DNA of 64,000 bases from Salegentibacter salegens (GCF_900142975.1 NZ_LT670848.1:2170001-2234000); one strand, 5' to 3'. Positions 53,424 to 62,995 are shown, counted from the first letter of the stretch. The notes: generated by a model from the letters alone, not told the origin. Translations and numbers: made by a program.

Positions 53424-55835
53424 ATGATCACCAATACCGAGTTAGAACAAAAGGGAAATGCTTTTCCATCTAGTGTAATTTCCTTCCGTAAAGATGTAGA
53501 TACGCTCTATTTCACCACAGAAAATGATGTGTCATTGCAAATTACAATCCTTCGGGATGGGCTGCTTCGCTTTAGATATTCCACTACTGGAATGTTTGCT
53601 AAAGATTTTTCTTACGCGATTACCAAACACGCAAGCATAGGTTACAATCAATTAGATATTGAAGAAAAAGAGGATAATTACAATATTACCACTACTAAAA
53701 TTATCTGTGAGGTTTCTAAAAAGGGTTTAAAAGTTAAGATTTATGATCGTACAGACGGCACATTGATTAACGAAGATGAGCTCGGTTTTCATTGGGAAGA
53801 CAGCTACGAATTTGGTGGTGACATCGTGAAAATGAGTAAAGTTTCTCACGATGGTGAGAGCTATTTTGGACTTGGCGATAAACCAGGGCATCTTAATTTA
53901 AAAGGAAAGCGCTTTGAAAATTGGGTAACCGATTCTTATGCCTACGGAAAAGATACCGATCCAATTTATAAAACAATTCCGTTTTACACCGGGCTTCACA
54001 ACAAGAAAGCCTACGGAATTTTCTTTGATAACACCTTTAGATCTTATTTTGATTTTGCACAGGAACGTCGATTTGTAACCAGCTTTTGGGCGCAGGGTGG
54101 CGAGATGAATTATTATTTTATCTACGGCCCTAAAATGACCGATGTGGTAGAATACTATACCGATCTTACCGGAAAACCAGATTTACCACCTCTTTGGGCC
54201 TTAGGGTTTCACCAGTGTAAATGGAGCTATTATCCTGAAAGCAAGGTAAAAGAAATCACTTCTAAATTCAGGGAATTGCAAATCCCCTGCGATGCTATCT
54301 ACCTGGATATTGATTATATGGAAGGTTTCCGCTGCTTTACCTGGAACAAAGAATATTTCCCCGATCCTAAACGAATGGTGAAAGAACTTGAAGAAGATGG
54401 TTTTAAAACTGTAGCCATTATTGACCCGGGAATTAAAATTGATAAAAATTACTGGGTTTATAGAGAAGGACTTGAAAACGATTACTTCTGTAAGCGTGCC
54501 GATGGCCCTTATATAAAAGGAAAAGTTTGGCCGGGAGAGTGTTATTTCCCCGATTTCACCAATCCTAAAGTAAGAGAATGGTGGTCTGGGCTTTTCAAAG
54601 AATTAATAGAAGATATTGGGGTAAAAGGTATCTGGAACGATATGAACGAGCCTGCGGTAATGGAAGTGCCCAATAAGACATTTCCACACGATGTAAGGCA
54701 CGATTATGATGAAAATCCCTGTAGCCATAGAAAAGCCCACAATATTTACGGGATGCAAATGGCACGCGCAACCTACCACGGGGTAAAAAAATTCTCCCAT
54801 CCTAAACGCCCGTTTGTAATTACCAGAGCGGCCTATTCGGGAACGCAGCGATATACCTCAACCTGGACCGGAGATAACATCGCCAACTGGGAACATTTAT
54901 GGATTGCCAACGTGCAGGTACAGCGCCTGGCAATGTCTGGTTTTTCTTTTGCAGGTAGTGATATTGGCGGTTTTGCTGAACAACCTCACGGCGAATTATT
55001 TACCAGGTGGATTCAATTAGCAACTTTTCACCCGTTTTTTAGGGTGCATTCTTCGGGAGATCACGGCGACCAGGAACCCTGGACTTTTGATGAAGATATT
55101 ACCGATATAGTGCGAAAGTTTATCGAATTGCGGTATCAATTACTTCCTTATCTCTACACCGCATTTTGGGATTATACCGAGAAAGGCATTCCGTTGATAA
55201 AATCTTTGGTGATGTTTGACCAGGAAGATATAAACACCCACTATAGAATAGATGAGTTTATTTTTGGAGACAGTATTCTTGCCTGCCCCGTAATCGAACC
55301 AAACGCGAAAGGCAGACGTATGTATGTGCCGCGCGGAAATTGGTACAACTACTGGACCGACGAGCTGGTAAAAGGCGGTAAAGAAATCTGGGTAGATGCC
55401 GATATAGATAGTATGCCGGTCTTTATTAAAGAAGGTGCTATTATTCCAAAATACCCTGTACAGCAGCACGTAGCCGAGAAAAAAATAGAAGAAGTAACCC
55501 TGGAAGTTTACTACAAAAAAGGCAAAGAAGATTCACAATTTTTTGAGGATGCCCACGATGGTTACGATTATACCAAGGGGCGTTTTTGTTTGAGAAGTTT
55601 CAAACTTACTGGCAGAAAAAATCAACTAATTATTCAGCAGCATAAAGAAGGTTCTTTTGACGGTGATTGTAAAAATTTCAAATTAAAAATTCACGGATTG
55701 CCATTTGAAATAAAAACCATTCAGTTAGATAATGAAACTAAATCTTTAGAGCATTTACAGGTTAACGGCTGCCTCACCATGATTATAGATGAAAACTTTA
55801 CCGAACTGGATTTCAATGGGGAAAACGGCGAATAG
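53424..55835 (+). CDS. GH31 alpha-glucosidase
   Basis: The 803-residue GH31 hydrolase releases glucose from the non-reducing ends of alpha-glucans or maltodextrins. The catalytic nucleophile is the Asp of GIWNDMNEPAVMEVP near residue 410, and the acid/base is the Asp of TWTGDNIANWEHLW near 485. The N-terminal sandwich, barrel and C-terminal sandwich are all represented. There is no signal peptide, so it is cytoplasmic, and with the neighbouring glycogen genes it probably degrades stored or imported alpha-glucan. It has its own candidate promoter box. It ends directly against the convergent panE gene. Confidence 0.92.
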   Translation: MITNTELEQKGNAFPSSVISFRKDVDTLYFTTENDVSLQITILRDGLLRFRYSTTGMFAKDFSYAITKHASIGYNQLDIEEKEDNYNITTTKIICEVSKKGLKVKIYDRTDGTLINEDELGFHWEDSYEFGGDIVKMSKVSHDGESYFGLGDKPGHLNLKGKRFENWVTDSYAYGKDTDPIYKTIPFYTGLHNKKAYGIFFDNTFRSYFDFAQERRFVTSFWAQGGEMNYYFIYGPKMTDVVEYYTDLTGKPDLPPLWALGFHQCKWSYYPESKVKEITSKFRELQIPCDAIYLDIDYMEGFRCFTWNKEYFPDPKRMVKELEEDGFKTVAIIDPGIKIDKNYWVYREGLENDYFCKRADGPYIKGKVWPGECYFPDFTNPKVREWWSGLFKELIEDIGVKGIWNDMNEPAVMEVPNKTFPHDVRHDYDENPCSHRKAHNIYGMQMARATYHGVKKFSHPKRPFVITRAAYSGTQRYTSTWTGDNIANWEHLWIANVQVQRLAMSGFSFAGSDIGGFAEQPHGELFTRWIQLATFHPFFRVHSSGDHGDQEPWTFDEDITDIVRKFIELRYQLLPYLYTAFWDYTEKGIPLIKSLVMFDQEDINTHYRIDEFIFGDSILACPVIEPNAKGRRMYVPRGNWYNYWTDELVKGGKEIWVDADIDSMPVFIKEGAIIPKYPVQQHVAEKKIEEVTLEVYYKKGKEDSQFFEDAHDGYDYTKGRFCLRSFKLTGRKNQLIIQQHKEGSFDGDCKNFKLKIHGLPFEIKTIQLDNETKSLEHLQVNGCLTMIIDENFTELDFNGENGE

Positions 55836-56762
55836 TTAACTTTTTCTCGCTTCCATTTCCATAGGCAATAAACACTCGTAGATCATTTTATTTACGGGTG
55901 TTGCAATGCCTAATTTTTTGGCTTCTTTCACAATAAATCCGTTGAAATTTTTTAATTCTGAAGGCCTCCCTGCCATAATATCGCGTTGTGTAGAAGCGGT
56001 AGTTCCCGGCGGCTGATTTTCAATAATCTCAAAAGCTTTTTCCAAATGCTCTTCTGCCAGCGGAATTCCCTTAGCATTGGCTACCAGTTTAATTTCCTGC
56101 GCAGTTTTTTTCAGTAAATCAAACAAGTATTCGCTCTCCCTTATTCTATCTATAGAAACCCGTGTTAACCCAGCAAGACCACTAATTGTGGCAATAAACA
56201 AAAACTTTTTCCAGGTTTCCAACTGAATATTTTCCGGGTTAAAAGTGCTAATTCCAGCTTTATCAAACACTGATTTTAATTGCTGAATTCTTTCTGAATT
56301 TGAATTATCAATCTCACCAAAAGTGATGCGCGGTTCAAAAGAAACGTGTTTTATCTTTCCCGGTCTTTCTACAAAACTCACAATATGGCAAAGCCCGGCC
56401 AAAACATTTCGCTTCGGTAGAATTTCCAGCAGTATTTCTACATTATTCGCACCATTTTGTAAAGGTAAAACCATAGTTCCAGCTGAAATTATTGATTTTA
56501 GTTGCCCGGCCACTTCGGGAATTTGCCAGGATTTTACACCTAAAATTACCAGGTTTGGCGTATGGACTTCAGCCAAATTATCGGTTACCAGTTGAGGTTT
56601 CACATTAAAGCTACCATTGATGCTTTCAATTTCAAGTCCGTTACTCCTGATTTCCTCGAGGTGTTTTCCGCGGGCAATCATGGTTACGTCAACACCTGCC
56701 TGGGCGAGTTTTCCACCAAAATAACCGCCTACGCCTCCAATTCCGAAGATTAATATTTTCAT
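55836..56762 (-). CDS. panE: 2-dehydropantoate 2-reductase
   Basis: A 308-residue NADP-dependent reductase of pantothenate synthesis (ketopantoate to pantoate). The dinucleotide motif FGIGGVGGYFGGKLAQAG starts at residue 5, and the family's catalytic Lys lies in ETWKKFLFIATISGLAGLTR near 180-200. The C-terminal domain has the usual GRPSELKNFNG block. The length is normal. Its stop codon abuts that of the GH31 gene, so the two are convergent with no spacer. panB and panC are not in the window. Confidence 0.92.
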   Translation of the reverse strand: MKILIFGIGGVGGYFGGKLAQAGVDVTMIARGKHLEEIRSNGLEIESINGSFNVKPQLVTDNLAEVHTPNLVILGVKSWQIPEVAGQLKSIISAGTMVLPLQNGANNVEILLEILPKRNVLAGLCHIVSFVERPGKIKHVSFEPRITFGEIDNSNSERIQQLKSVFDKAGISTFNPENIQLETWKKFLFIATISGLAGLTRVSIDRIRESEYLFDLLKKTAQEIKLVANAKGIPLAEEHLEKAFEIIENQPPGTTASTQRDIMAGRPSELKNFNGFIVKEAKKLGIATPVNKMIYECLLPMEMEARKS

Positions 56763-56834
56763 AGTGTTCTGCTTTTCAACATAAAATTAGAAATATGTTT
56801 AAACTCTAAACATATTTCAGCATCTAAGTTAGTG

Positions 56835-56869
56835 AACATGTTAGAAGCTGAAACAAGTTCAGCTTGACG
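56835..56869. repeat. 35-bp dispersed repeat, copy A
   Basis: The segment beginning AACATGTTAGAAGCTG and ending TTCAGCTTGACG is identical over all 35 bases to 63684-63718. It contains an inverted core, AGCTGAA...TTCAGCT. It lies upstream of panE and before ftsX. Confidence 0.85.
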
Positions 56870-57018
56870 AAATTATAATCATTCACAGATACCTTATGGT
56901 AATTTCTTATGTTCCTGAATAAAAAATTCATGTCTTTGCTAATTTTTTTAAACTTTAAACGTTTTAAAGAAAATGAACGCTTAACTTTTATATTTTTACA
57001 AAAAATCTAAGGTCACCT

Positions 57019-57897
57019 ATGAGCACATCTTTTGAAAAGTACCAGAGACGTCGATTAATCTCGTCTTATTTTTCGGTAGTGATTAGTATTGCTTTAGTCC
57101 TTTTTTTATTGGGAATGTTGGGATTACTGGTTTTAAACACTAAAAAAGTAGCCGATCATTTTAAAGAGCAAATTGCGCTTACCGTATATTTAAAAGATAC
57201 CGCCAAAGAGGTTGAAATTGAACAGCTCAAGAAAAGCCTGGCGATGGCCGAGTATACCAAATCTACCACCTACGTTTCTAAAGAAGCCGCCGCCGAGGCG
57301 CACAGCGAGGAAATAGGCGAGGATTTTATGGAGTTTTTAGGCTATAATCCCTTACAGAATTCTATAGATGTGTATATGAACGCCGATTTTGTCTCTGGAG
57401 AACAGGTAGACGAAATAGCAACCGATCTTACTTCTAAAAACTTTGTAGATGAAGTGGTTTACGACAAACCGCTTATCGCACTTTTAAACGAAAACGTAAA
57501 GAAAATTAGTTTTTGGGTACTTATTGCCAGCGGGATTTTCACATTTATTGCGGTATTGCTTATAAATAGTTCTATTAGGCTTTCGGTATATTCTAAACGA
57601 TTTATTATAAAAACCATGCAAATGGTAGGCGCTACCAAAGGTTTTATTCGCAAGCCTTTTATCTGGCAAAGTGTAAAATTGGGAATAATAGGTGCCATTA
57701 TCGCGCTTGTTGGTATGGCCGGAGCGCTTTATTACCTCAACAACAGCTTCCCGCAGCTTTCATTAACTTCAGATGTGAAATTACTCGCTGCTTTATTTAT
57801 AGGCGTTTTCGTTATGGGAATCCTTATCACCTGGCTAAGTACATTTTTTGCCACTTCAAGGTTCTTAAACCTAAAAACCGACGAGCTTTATTACTAA
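57019..57897 (+). CDS. ftsX: Cell-division protein FtsX
   Basis: A 292-residue permease-like protein with four membrane segments: one near 20-42 followed by a large extracytoplasmic loop (45-165), then three in the C-terminal half. The FtsX signature is VLINSSIRLSVYSKRFIIKT followed by MQMVGATKGFIRKPF near 190-215. With the ATPase FtsE it controls peptidoglycan hydrolases at the septum. FtsE is not adjacent. In many Flavobacteriia a DUF3098 gene, uppP and truB follow ftsX; they are absent here. Confidence 0.92.
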   Translation: MSTSFEKYQRRRLISSYFSVVISIALVLFLLGMLGLLVLNTKKVADHFKEQIALTVYLKDTAKEVEIEQLKKSLAMAEYTKSTTYVSKEAAAEAHSEEIGEDFMEFLGYNPLQNSIDVYMNADFVSGEQVDEIATDLTSKNFVDEVVYDKPLIALLNENVKKISFWVLIASGIFTFIAVLLINSSIRLSVYSKRFIIKTMQMVGATKGFIRKPFIWQSVKLGIIGAIIALVGMAGALYYLNNSFPQLSLTSDVKLLAALFIGVFVMGILITWLSTFFATSRFLNLKTDELYY

Positions 57898-58151
57898 GAA
57901 GCTTGCTTTAGCTTTCTTTTTGTTCAACTATAGAAATAATTCGAAATATTTTTCTAATTTTTTAAGCCTAAAAATCTTTTTTATATTGAAATCGCAAACG
58001 TTTTAGTTAGCGAAAACCCTTGTAAACACTATAAAGTCCTTTATCGTGTCTCTTAAAATTCTTTCTCAGAAATATTCTCAAACCTGATTCTCGTCATAGA
58101 TTCTGCTGCATTTCTACCCCAACTTTGTACCAAACTTAAAAACCTAATATC

Positions 58152-58739
58152 ATGAAAGTTTTAAAATCATATCAAGTTATTCTTACAGGCGTATTTTTTA
58201 TGTTGCTAACCGCAGGCAGCATGTTCGGGCAAAATTTCAAAATGGATAATTCTTCAGAAATTATTGTTGAAGGAACCTCTAATATCCACGATTGGGAAAT
58301 GAATGCAACCTCAAAACAAGGAGGTGCAACCATTACCACCGAAGACGGGAAATTAACAGGAATCTCTAAACTTCAGGTAAGCATTCCTGCTGAAAGCCTG
58401 GAAAGTGGAAAAGGCGGAATGGATAAAAATGCATACAAAGCACTTAATACCAAAAAATATAAAACTATCGAATTCAAGCTGGACGAGGTTAAGAAAATCG
58501 AGTCCAACGGCAGCAACTCTTATAAAGTAAACGGTATGGCCACGCTAAAAATTTCAGGAGTTTCTAAACAAGTTCCGGTTGAATTTACCGCCAAGCTTAA
58601 CGGAAACAAATTGGAAATAAACGGGGAAGAAAGCCTAAATATGACCAATTACAAGATTGACCCTCCTACTGCTATGTTTGGAACAATTACTACAGGAGAA
58701 GAACTAACTATTAAATTCAAATCAACATTTTCTAAATAA
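58152..58739 (+). CDS. YceI-family periplasmic protein
   Basis: A 195-residue exported protein with signal peptide MKVLKSYQVILTGVFFMLLT. The mature part is a YceI-type lipid-binding barrel (EGTSNIHDWEMNATSK near 40, then LKISGVSKQVPVEFTAKLNG). YceI relatives bind polyisoprenoid or other amphiphilic ligands in a hydrophobic cavity; the ligand here is unknown. It begins 254 bp after ftsX and 25 bp before a beta-barrel gene, so the two are probably coexpressed. A second YceI member follows that gene. Confidence 0.88.
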   Translation: MKVLKSYQVILTGVFFMLLTAGSMFGQNFKMDNSSEIIVEGTSNIHDWEMNATSKQGGATITTEDGKLTGISKLQVSIPAESLESGKGGMDKNAYKALNTKKYKTIEFKLDEVKKIESNGSNSYKVNGMATLKISGVSKQVPVEFTAKLNGNKLEINGEESLNMTNYKIDPPTAMFGTITTGEELTIKFKSTFSK

Positions 58740-58764
58740 CTATTCAATTTTAAAAATTATCACA

Positions 58765-60039
58765 ATGAAAAATTCAATCAAATATTTCGGCTTAATTGCA
58801 TTCGTTCTTTTTGGCTTGCAAATGCAGGCACAAGACAGAGACCTGGACAACTTTAGACCTTTAGACCAACGTGGCATTAACATGTTTGAAGCTCCAAAAG
58901 ATACCGTTTCAACTTTTGATGGTGTAAAAGTAAGAGTTGGTGGAGCATCTACTATCCAGTTCCAGGCGCTAGATCACGAATCTTCAGGACAATGGACAAA
59001 TGAAGATGGAAGCGTGGGAAGATTACCAGAAATAGGCGCAAACTTTAACCTGCCTACTGCTAACCTTGACCTTGATGTTGCTCTTTACGACGGAGTTAGA
59101 ATGCACCTTAGAACATACCTATCTTCTCGTCACCACCCAGAACCATATGTAAAAGACGGGTATATTCAAATTGACAAACTGGAGTTTGTACGTCCAGGCT
59201 TTATGGAAGACCTAATGAACAAAGTGACTATTAAAATTGGTCATATGGAAAACAACTATGGTGATGCTCACTTTAGAAGAACCGATAATGCGCAGGCCAT
59301 TTACAACCCATTTGTAGGTAACCTTATTATGGATGCTTTCACTACCGAAGTTGGTGCTGAAGTTTACTACCGAAGCAATGGATTTATTGGAATGGTTGGA
59401 GCTACCAACGGTAAATTAAACCAATCTGTTGTTAATCCAGATGCCAACGGGGTATCATGGTTAGCTAAATTAGGATACGACAACCAGCAATTTACTGGTG
59501 CAGATGATCTAAGAGTAAGATTAACAGGATCTGTATATCACACTAACCGTGTAGCAAGCTCTTACCTTTACGGTGCTGACCGTGCAGGATCAAGATACTA
59601 CGATGTTATGGGAGAAGGTTTTGCCTCTGGTAGATACAACCCTCGCTATGGAAATGAAATTACTGCCTTTATGGTAAACCCATTCTTAAAGTATGGCGGA
59701 CTTGAATTCTTCGGAACTTTTGAAAGATCTAGTGGAAAACAACTTTCTCAATCTGAAGACCGTAGTTTCACCCAACTTGCTGGAGAACTTATCTACCGAT
59801 TTGGACAAAACGAGAACTTCTACGTAGCTGGACGTTACAACACTGTAAACGGTGACCACGCAAGCGGTGATGAAATTGACATCAATAGAGTTCAAGCCTC
59901 TGCAGGATGGTTTATGACTAAAAACATCCTTGCGAAAATAGAATATGTAAACCAGGAGTATGATGGTTATAATACAAGTTCACCTTTAAACGGAGGACAA
60001 TTCAACGGACTTATGCTAGAAGCAGCGATTAGTTTTTAA
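58765..60039 (+). CDS. Outer-membrane beta-barrel protein, porin-like
   Basis: A 424-residue protein with signal peptide MKNSIKYFGLIAFVLFGLQM and an all-beta pattern of alternating polar/hydrophobic strands rich in Tyr, Gly and Asn. It ends in AAISF, with the terminal Phe that directs barrels to the BAM complex. The layout resembles trimeric porins that take anions or small solutes, but I cannot name a substrate. It lies between two YceI genes, the first only 25 bp upstream, and is followed by a terminator. Codon use looks optimised (few rare codons), suggesting high expression. Confidence 0.8.
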   Translation: MKNSIKYFGLIAFVLFGLQMQAQDRDLDNFRPLDQRGINMFEAPKDTVSTFDGVKVRVGGASTIQFQALDHESSGQWTNEDGSVGRLPEIGANFNLPTANLDLDVALYDGVRMHLRTYLSSRHHPEPYVKDGYIQIDKLEFVRPGFMEDLMNKVTIKIGHMENNYGDAHFRRTDNAQAIYNPFVGNLIMDAFTTEVGAEVYYRSNGFIGMVGATNGKLNQSVVNPDANGVSWLAKLGYDNQQFTGADDLRVRLTGSVYHTNRVASSYLYGADRAGSRYYDVMGEGFASGRYNPRYGNEITAFMVNPFLKYGGLEFFGTFERSSGKQLSQSEDRSFTQLAGELIYRFGQNENFYVAGRYNTVNGDHASGDEIDINRVQASAGWFMTKNILAKIEYVNQEYDGYNTSSPLNGGQFNGLMLEAAISF

Positions 60040-60050
60040 GTTGAATGTTG

Positions 60051-60092
60051 AGCCCCGGATGTTATCTCCCAAGAGATTATCCGGGGCTTTTT
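60051..60092 (+). terminator. Terminator of the beta-barrel gene
   Basis: AGCCCCGGAT pairs with ATCCGGGGCT over an 18-base loop and runs into TTTTTATTT, 12 bp after the stop codon. Confidence 0.9.
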
Positions 60093-60167
60093 ATTTCCTG
60101 TTGCCAACCATTTCTTAACCAGAATTCAATTACTTATCTTTATAGAAATGCCCTAAATCAAACCAGG

Positions 60168-60746
60168 ATGAAAACTTATTTTCCTTTACTTTTTATATTA
60201 TTTTTTACTATTACGGGAGTAGCACAGACTGGTATAGAAACCAAAAAAATTGATATCCTCCCAGATAGCCACCTAAGTATTAAAGGCACCACCAATATCA
60301 ACGATTTTGAATGTGACTTTAATACCCTTAGGTTTAAAAATGAAACTTTTAAAGTGCATTATACAGAGAATGGTGAAATTCTTCATTTTAAGAATAGTGT
60401 TTTACCCCTGGAAAATGTGAATTTTGATTGTGGAAACCGAAAAATAAATAAAGACTTTCACGAGCTTTTAAAATCTAAAGAACATCCAGAAATCCTGCTG
60501 AAACTAAAGAAAATAGATATGCGCGGGGAAGGAAATTCTATAGTAACCATAGGCTTTACAATTGCAGGAGTTAATAAGGATTATAAATTTCCGGTAGAGA
60601 TTACCAGGGAGCAGCAACTTTGTTTTAATGGAAAACTGAAACTTAACATCAAAGATTTTAACCTGGAAGCACCGAGTAAGATCTTTGGTTTAATTGTGCT
60701 GGATGAAGAGATAGAAATTAATTTCAACCTTAATGTTAAAACCTAA
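60168..60746 (+). CDS. YceI-family protein, second copy
   Basis: A 192-residue exported protein from the ATG at 60168, which places signal peptide MKTYFPLLFILFFTITGVAQ at the N-terminus; the frame extends further upstream but through the terminator. The mature domain is YceI-like (LSIKGTTNINDFECDFNTL, then ITIAGV-like TIAGVNKDYKFPVEITREQ). It is clearly related in layout to the protein at 58152 but divergent in sequence. It begins 78 bp after the terminator of the barrel gene and its stop almost touches the start of the CoA-transferase gene. Confidence 0.85.
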   Translation: MKTYFPLLFILFFTITGVAQTGIETKKIDILPDSHLSIKGTTNINDFECDFNTLRFKNETFKVHYTENGEILHFKNSVLPLENVNFDCGNRKINKDFHELLKSKEHPEILLKLKKIDMRGEGNSIVTIGFTIAGVNKDYKFPVEITREQQLCFNGKLKLNIKDFNLEAPSKIFGLIVLDEEIEINFNLNVKT

Positions 60747-60747
60747 C

Positions 60748-62025
60748 ATGCTGAAACATTTAAAAATATTATCGGCGCAAAATGCGGTTGCCACAGTAAA
60801 ATCTGGTGACCGCATTTTTATTCAGGGTGCCGCAATGACGCCGGTGACCCTAATTGATGCGTTATGCGACCGTTATAATGAATTGACCGATGTTGAAATT
60901 ATACAAATTCATACCGAGGGAAAAGCAAAATACACCGAAGAACCTTACGCCGGTTCTTTTAGCATAAACACTTGTTTTGTTGCCGGCAATGTTAGACATG
61001 CAGTTAACTCACATAAAGGAACCTATATTCCCATATTTCTAAGTGAAATTCATAACCTTTTCCGAAGGGATATTTTGCCATTAGATGTTGCTTTTATCCA
61101 GGTTTCCCCTCCCGATAAACACGGCTATTGTTCCCTTGGAGTTTCAGTAGATATTACTTTACCTGCTATTCAAAAGGCCAAAAAAGTAATCGCGCAAATA
61201 AACCCAAATGTACCAAGAACCCACGGGGACGGCATTATCCACAGCAGCCAAATTGATGCTGCTATAGAAGTTAATCAACCTATTTTTTCCACAAGCATTA
61301 CCGCTCCTACCGAAATTGAAAGGCAAATAGGCAAACATGTAGCCGAACTAATTGAAGATGGCGCTACCCTACAAATGGGAATTGGTGGAATCCCCAATGT
61401 GGTTTTAAATAATCTCCAAAACCATAAAAACCTGGGAATACATACCGAAATGTTTTCTGACGGAATTTTGCCATTGGTTAAATCGGGAGTAATAACCGGT
61501 GCAAATAAGGAAATAAAAACCGGGAAACTGGTGACGTGTTTTGCCATAGGTTCGCCTGATTTATATGATTTTATTGATGATAATCCCATTGTGCACTTTA
61601 AAGAAGCAGCCTATACAAATGATACAGCCATAATTAGACAAAATCCCAAAGTTACCGCAATAAATTCTGCTATAGAAATAGATCTTACCGGCCAGGTTTG
61701 TGCTGATACTATTGGGAAATATCAATTCTCTGGAGTTGGCGGGCAAATGGATTTTATAAGAGGCGCAGCACTTTCTGAAGGTGGCAAACCCATTATCGCT
61801 ATGCCATCTATCACCAAAAAAGGAATTTCCAAGATTGTGCCCTTTCTAAAAGAAGGTGCCGGCGTAACCACAACCAGGGCTCACGTGCATTACATTGCTA
61901 CAGAATATGGGGTAGTAAATCTCTACGGAAAAAACCTAAAACAAAGAGCAAAGGAACTTATCTCTATAGCCCATCCCAACCATAGGGAGCAATTGGAGAA
62001 AGATTCTCACAATCAATTTCGGTAA
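60748..62025 (+). CDS. Acetyl-CoA hydrolase/transferase (4-hydroxybutyrate CoA-transferase-like)
   Basis: A 425-residue CoA-transferase of the Cat1/AtoA-like group. The catalytic Glu is in GIHTEMFSDGIL near residue 232, with QMGIGGIPN shortly before and the C-terminal GVGGQMDFIRGA block typical of the family. It either hydrolyses acetyl-CoA or moves CoA between short acyl groups; the sequence does not decide. I use the ATG at 60748 (MLKHLKILSAQNAV); an ATG at 60733 is in frame but overlaps the preceding gene. A terminator follows directly. Confidence 0.88.
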   Translation: MLKHLKILSAQNAVATVKSGDRIFIQGAAMTPVTLIDALCDRYNELTDVEIIQIHTEGKAKYTEEPYAGSFSINTCFVAGNVRHAVNSHKGTYIPIFLSEIHNLFRRDILPLDVAFIQVSPPDKHGYCSLGVSVDITLPAIQKAKKVIAQINPNVPRTHGDGIIHSSQIDAAIEVNQPIFSTSITAPTEIERQIGKHVAELIEDGATLQMGIGGIPNVVLNNLQNHKNLGIHTEMFSDGILPLVKSGVITGANKEIKTGKLVTCFAIGSPDLYDFIDDNPIVHFKEAAYTNDTAIIRQNPKVTAINSAIEIDLTGQVCADTIGKYQFSGVGGQMDFIRGAALSEGGKPIIAMPSITKKGISKIVPFLKEGAGVTTTRAHVHYIATEYGVVNLYGKNLKQRAKELISIAHPNHREQLEKDSHNQFR

Positions 62026-62044
62026 AATTTTTTATAATGATTTT

Positions 62045-62080
62045 AAGCCTGGAGAAACTTAATTTTCTCCAGGCTTTTTT
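62045..62080 (+). terminator. Terminator of the CoA-transferase gene
   Basis: AAGCCTGGAGAAA pairs with TTTCTCCAGGCTT around a short loop and ends in six T, 20 bp past the stop codon. Confidence 0.9.
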
Positions 62081-62155
62081 ATTGAATTATGATTGTACTC
62101 ATAAGACGCCAGCCTCTTCAGCCTTAATTTTACATCTCATTAAAAATTAAAAACT

Positions 62156-62437
62156 ATGAAACTTTACAAAAATTTACTGGCCGATTTTGAAGAAATGAGT
62201 ATGGGGTATTCTGCCATTGGTATTATCGCCTCTAGTTGTTTAGGATCTGTGGCTGCAATGCTAATTTTAATGAATGGGCATACATTTGTAGATATGCTTC
62301 AGCTTTTTATAGTGGTTGTGGTTTGTATGGGCTTCAATACCGTAATTTTAGCGCAGTTTAAATCAAAAATTGTATTTAACTCACTTTTGCTAAGCCTTGC
62401 CATATCCTCTATCTTTATTCTTATAAATATTTTCTAA
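62156..62437 (+). CDS. Small membrane protein, unknown function
   Basis: A 93-residue protein with three hydrophobic segments (about 17-36, 42-62, 72-92) and a short polar N-terminus, predicted to lie in the inner membrane. I recognise no motif. It ends 9 bp before the truncated hemoglobin gene on the same strand, so cotranscription is likely and a link to respiration or gas sensing is conceivable, but nothing in the protein supports a specific role. Confidence 0.65.
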   Translation: MKLYKNLLADFEEMSMGYSAIGIIASSCLGSVAAMLILMNGHTFVDMLQLFIVVVVCMGFNTVILAQFKSKIVFNSLLLSLAISSIFILINIF

Positions 62438-62446
62438 AACCACTTT

Positions 62447-62839
62447 ATGAAAAATGATATTAAAACCCGGGAAGATGTTTTTCTACTGGTTACCGGATTT
62501 TATAAAAAAGTAAGGCAAAATCCTGAAATTGGTCATTTTTTCAATGAGGTAATAGAAGACTGGGATGCACATTTTGAGAAGTTAACCGATTTCTGGGAAA
62601 GCAACCTCTTTTTTAAAGCAACCTACAAAGGCAATCCCCAAAAAGTTCACGTAAAAGTAGACCAGGAAAACAACCAGGCGATTTCCAATTATCATTTTGG
62701 GATTTGGCTAAACTTATGGTTTGAAACTATAGACGAATTATATGAAGGTGAACTCGCCAACCGGGCAAAAAATAACGCCAGGAAGATGTCTTCACATTTA
62801 TATTTAAAGATGTTTCAGGAGAGAGAAAAGAATAAATAA
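62447..62839 (+). CDS. Group III truncated hemoglobin
   Basis: A 130-residue trHb3. It opens with DVFLLVTGFYKKVRQNPEIG and carries the proximal His in NYHFGIWLNLWFETIDELY near residue 86. The absence of the Gly-Gly pairs of group I/II members and the WxxF-like segment near DFWESNLFF fit group III. It binds oxygen or nitric oxide through heme; nitrite or NO detoxification is a reasonable guess in a nitrate-assimilating organism. It is cotranscribed with the small membrane protein. The downstream composite repeat carries terminator-like arms. Confidence 0.88.
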   Translation: MKNDIKTREDVFLLVTGFYKKVRQNPEIGHFFNEVIEDWDAHFEKLTDFWESNLFFKATYKGNPQKVHVKVDQENNQAISNYHFGIWLNLWFETIDELYEGELANRAKNNARKMSSHLYLKMFQEREKNK

Positions 62840-62972
62840 ATAAGCTGTCTAAAAAGGCCTAATTTCGTCAAGCTGAACTGGTTTCAGATTCTAAGATGTT
62901 TCGATTCCAAACAACTTAGATTCTGAATAGAAATCAGAATGACGGTTTAAAAAACTTTTTAGACAGCCTATT
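62839..62972. repeat. Composite inverted repeat between the hemoglobin and carbonic anhydrase genes
   Basis: The outer arms at 62839-62856 (AATAAGCTGTCTAAAAAG) and 62955-62972 pair at 17 of 18 positions. They enclose a second inverted repeat that runs from CGTCAAGCTGAACTGG (62866) to ATCAGAATGACG (62944), with a further inner pair TTCAGATTCTAAG/CTTAGATTCTGAA. This is the same architecture and arm type as 24619-24765. Confidence 0.75.
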
Positions 62973-62995
62973 TAAAATTTCACTTCTCGGATATA

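Noticed and set aside
60045..60167. Longer N-terminus of the second YceI protein
   Set aside because: The extra 41 codons cross a strong terminator and lack a signal peptide; the ATG at 60168 starts one.
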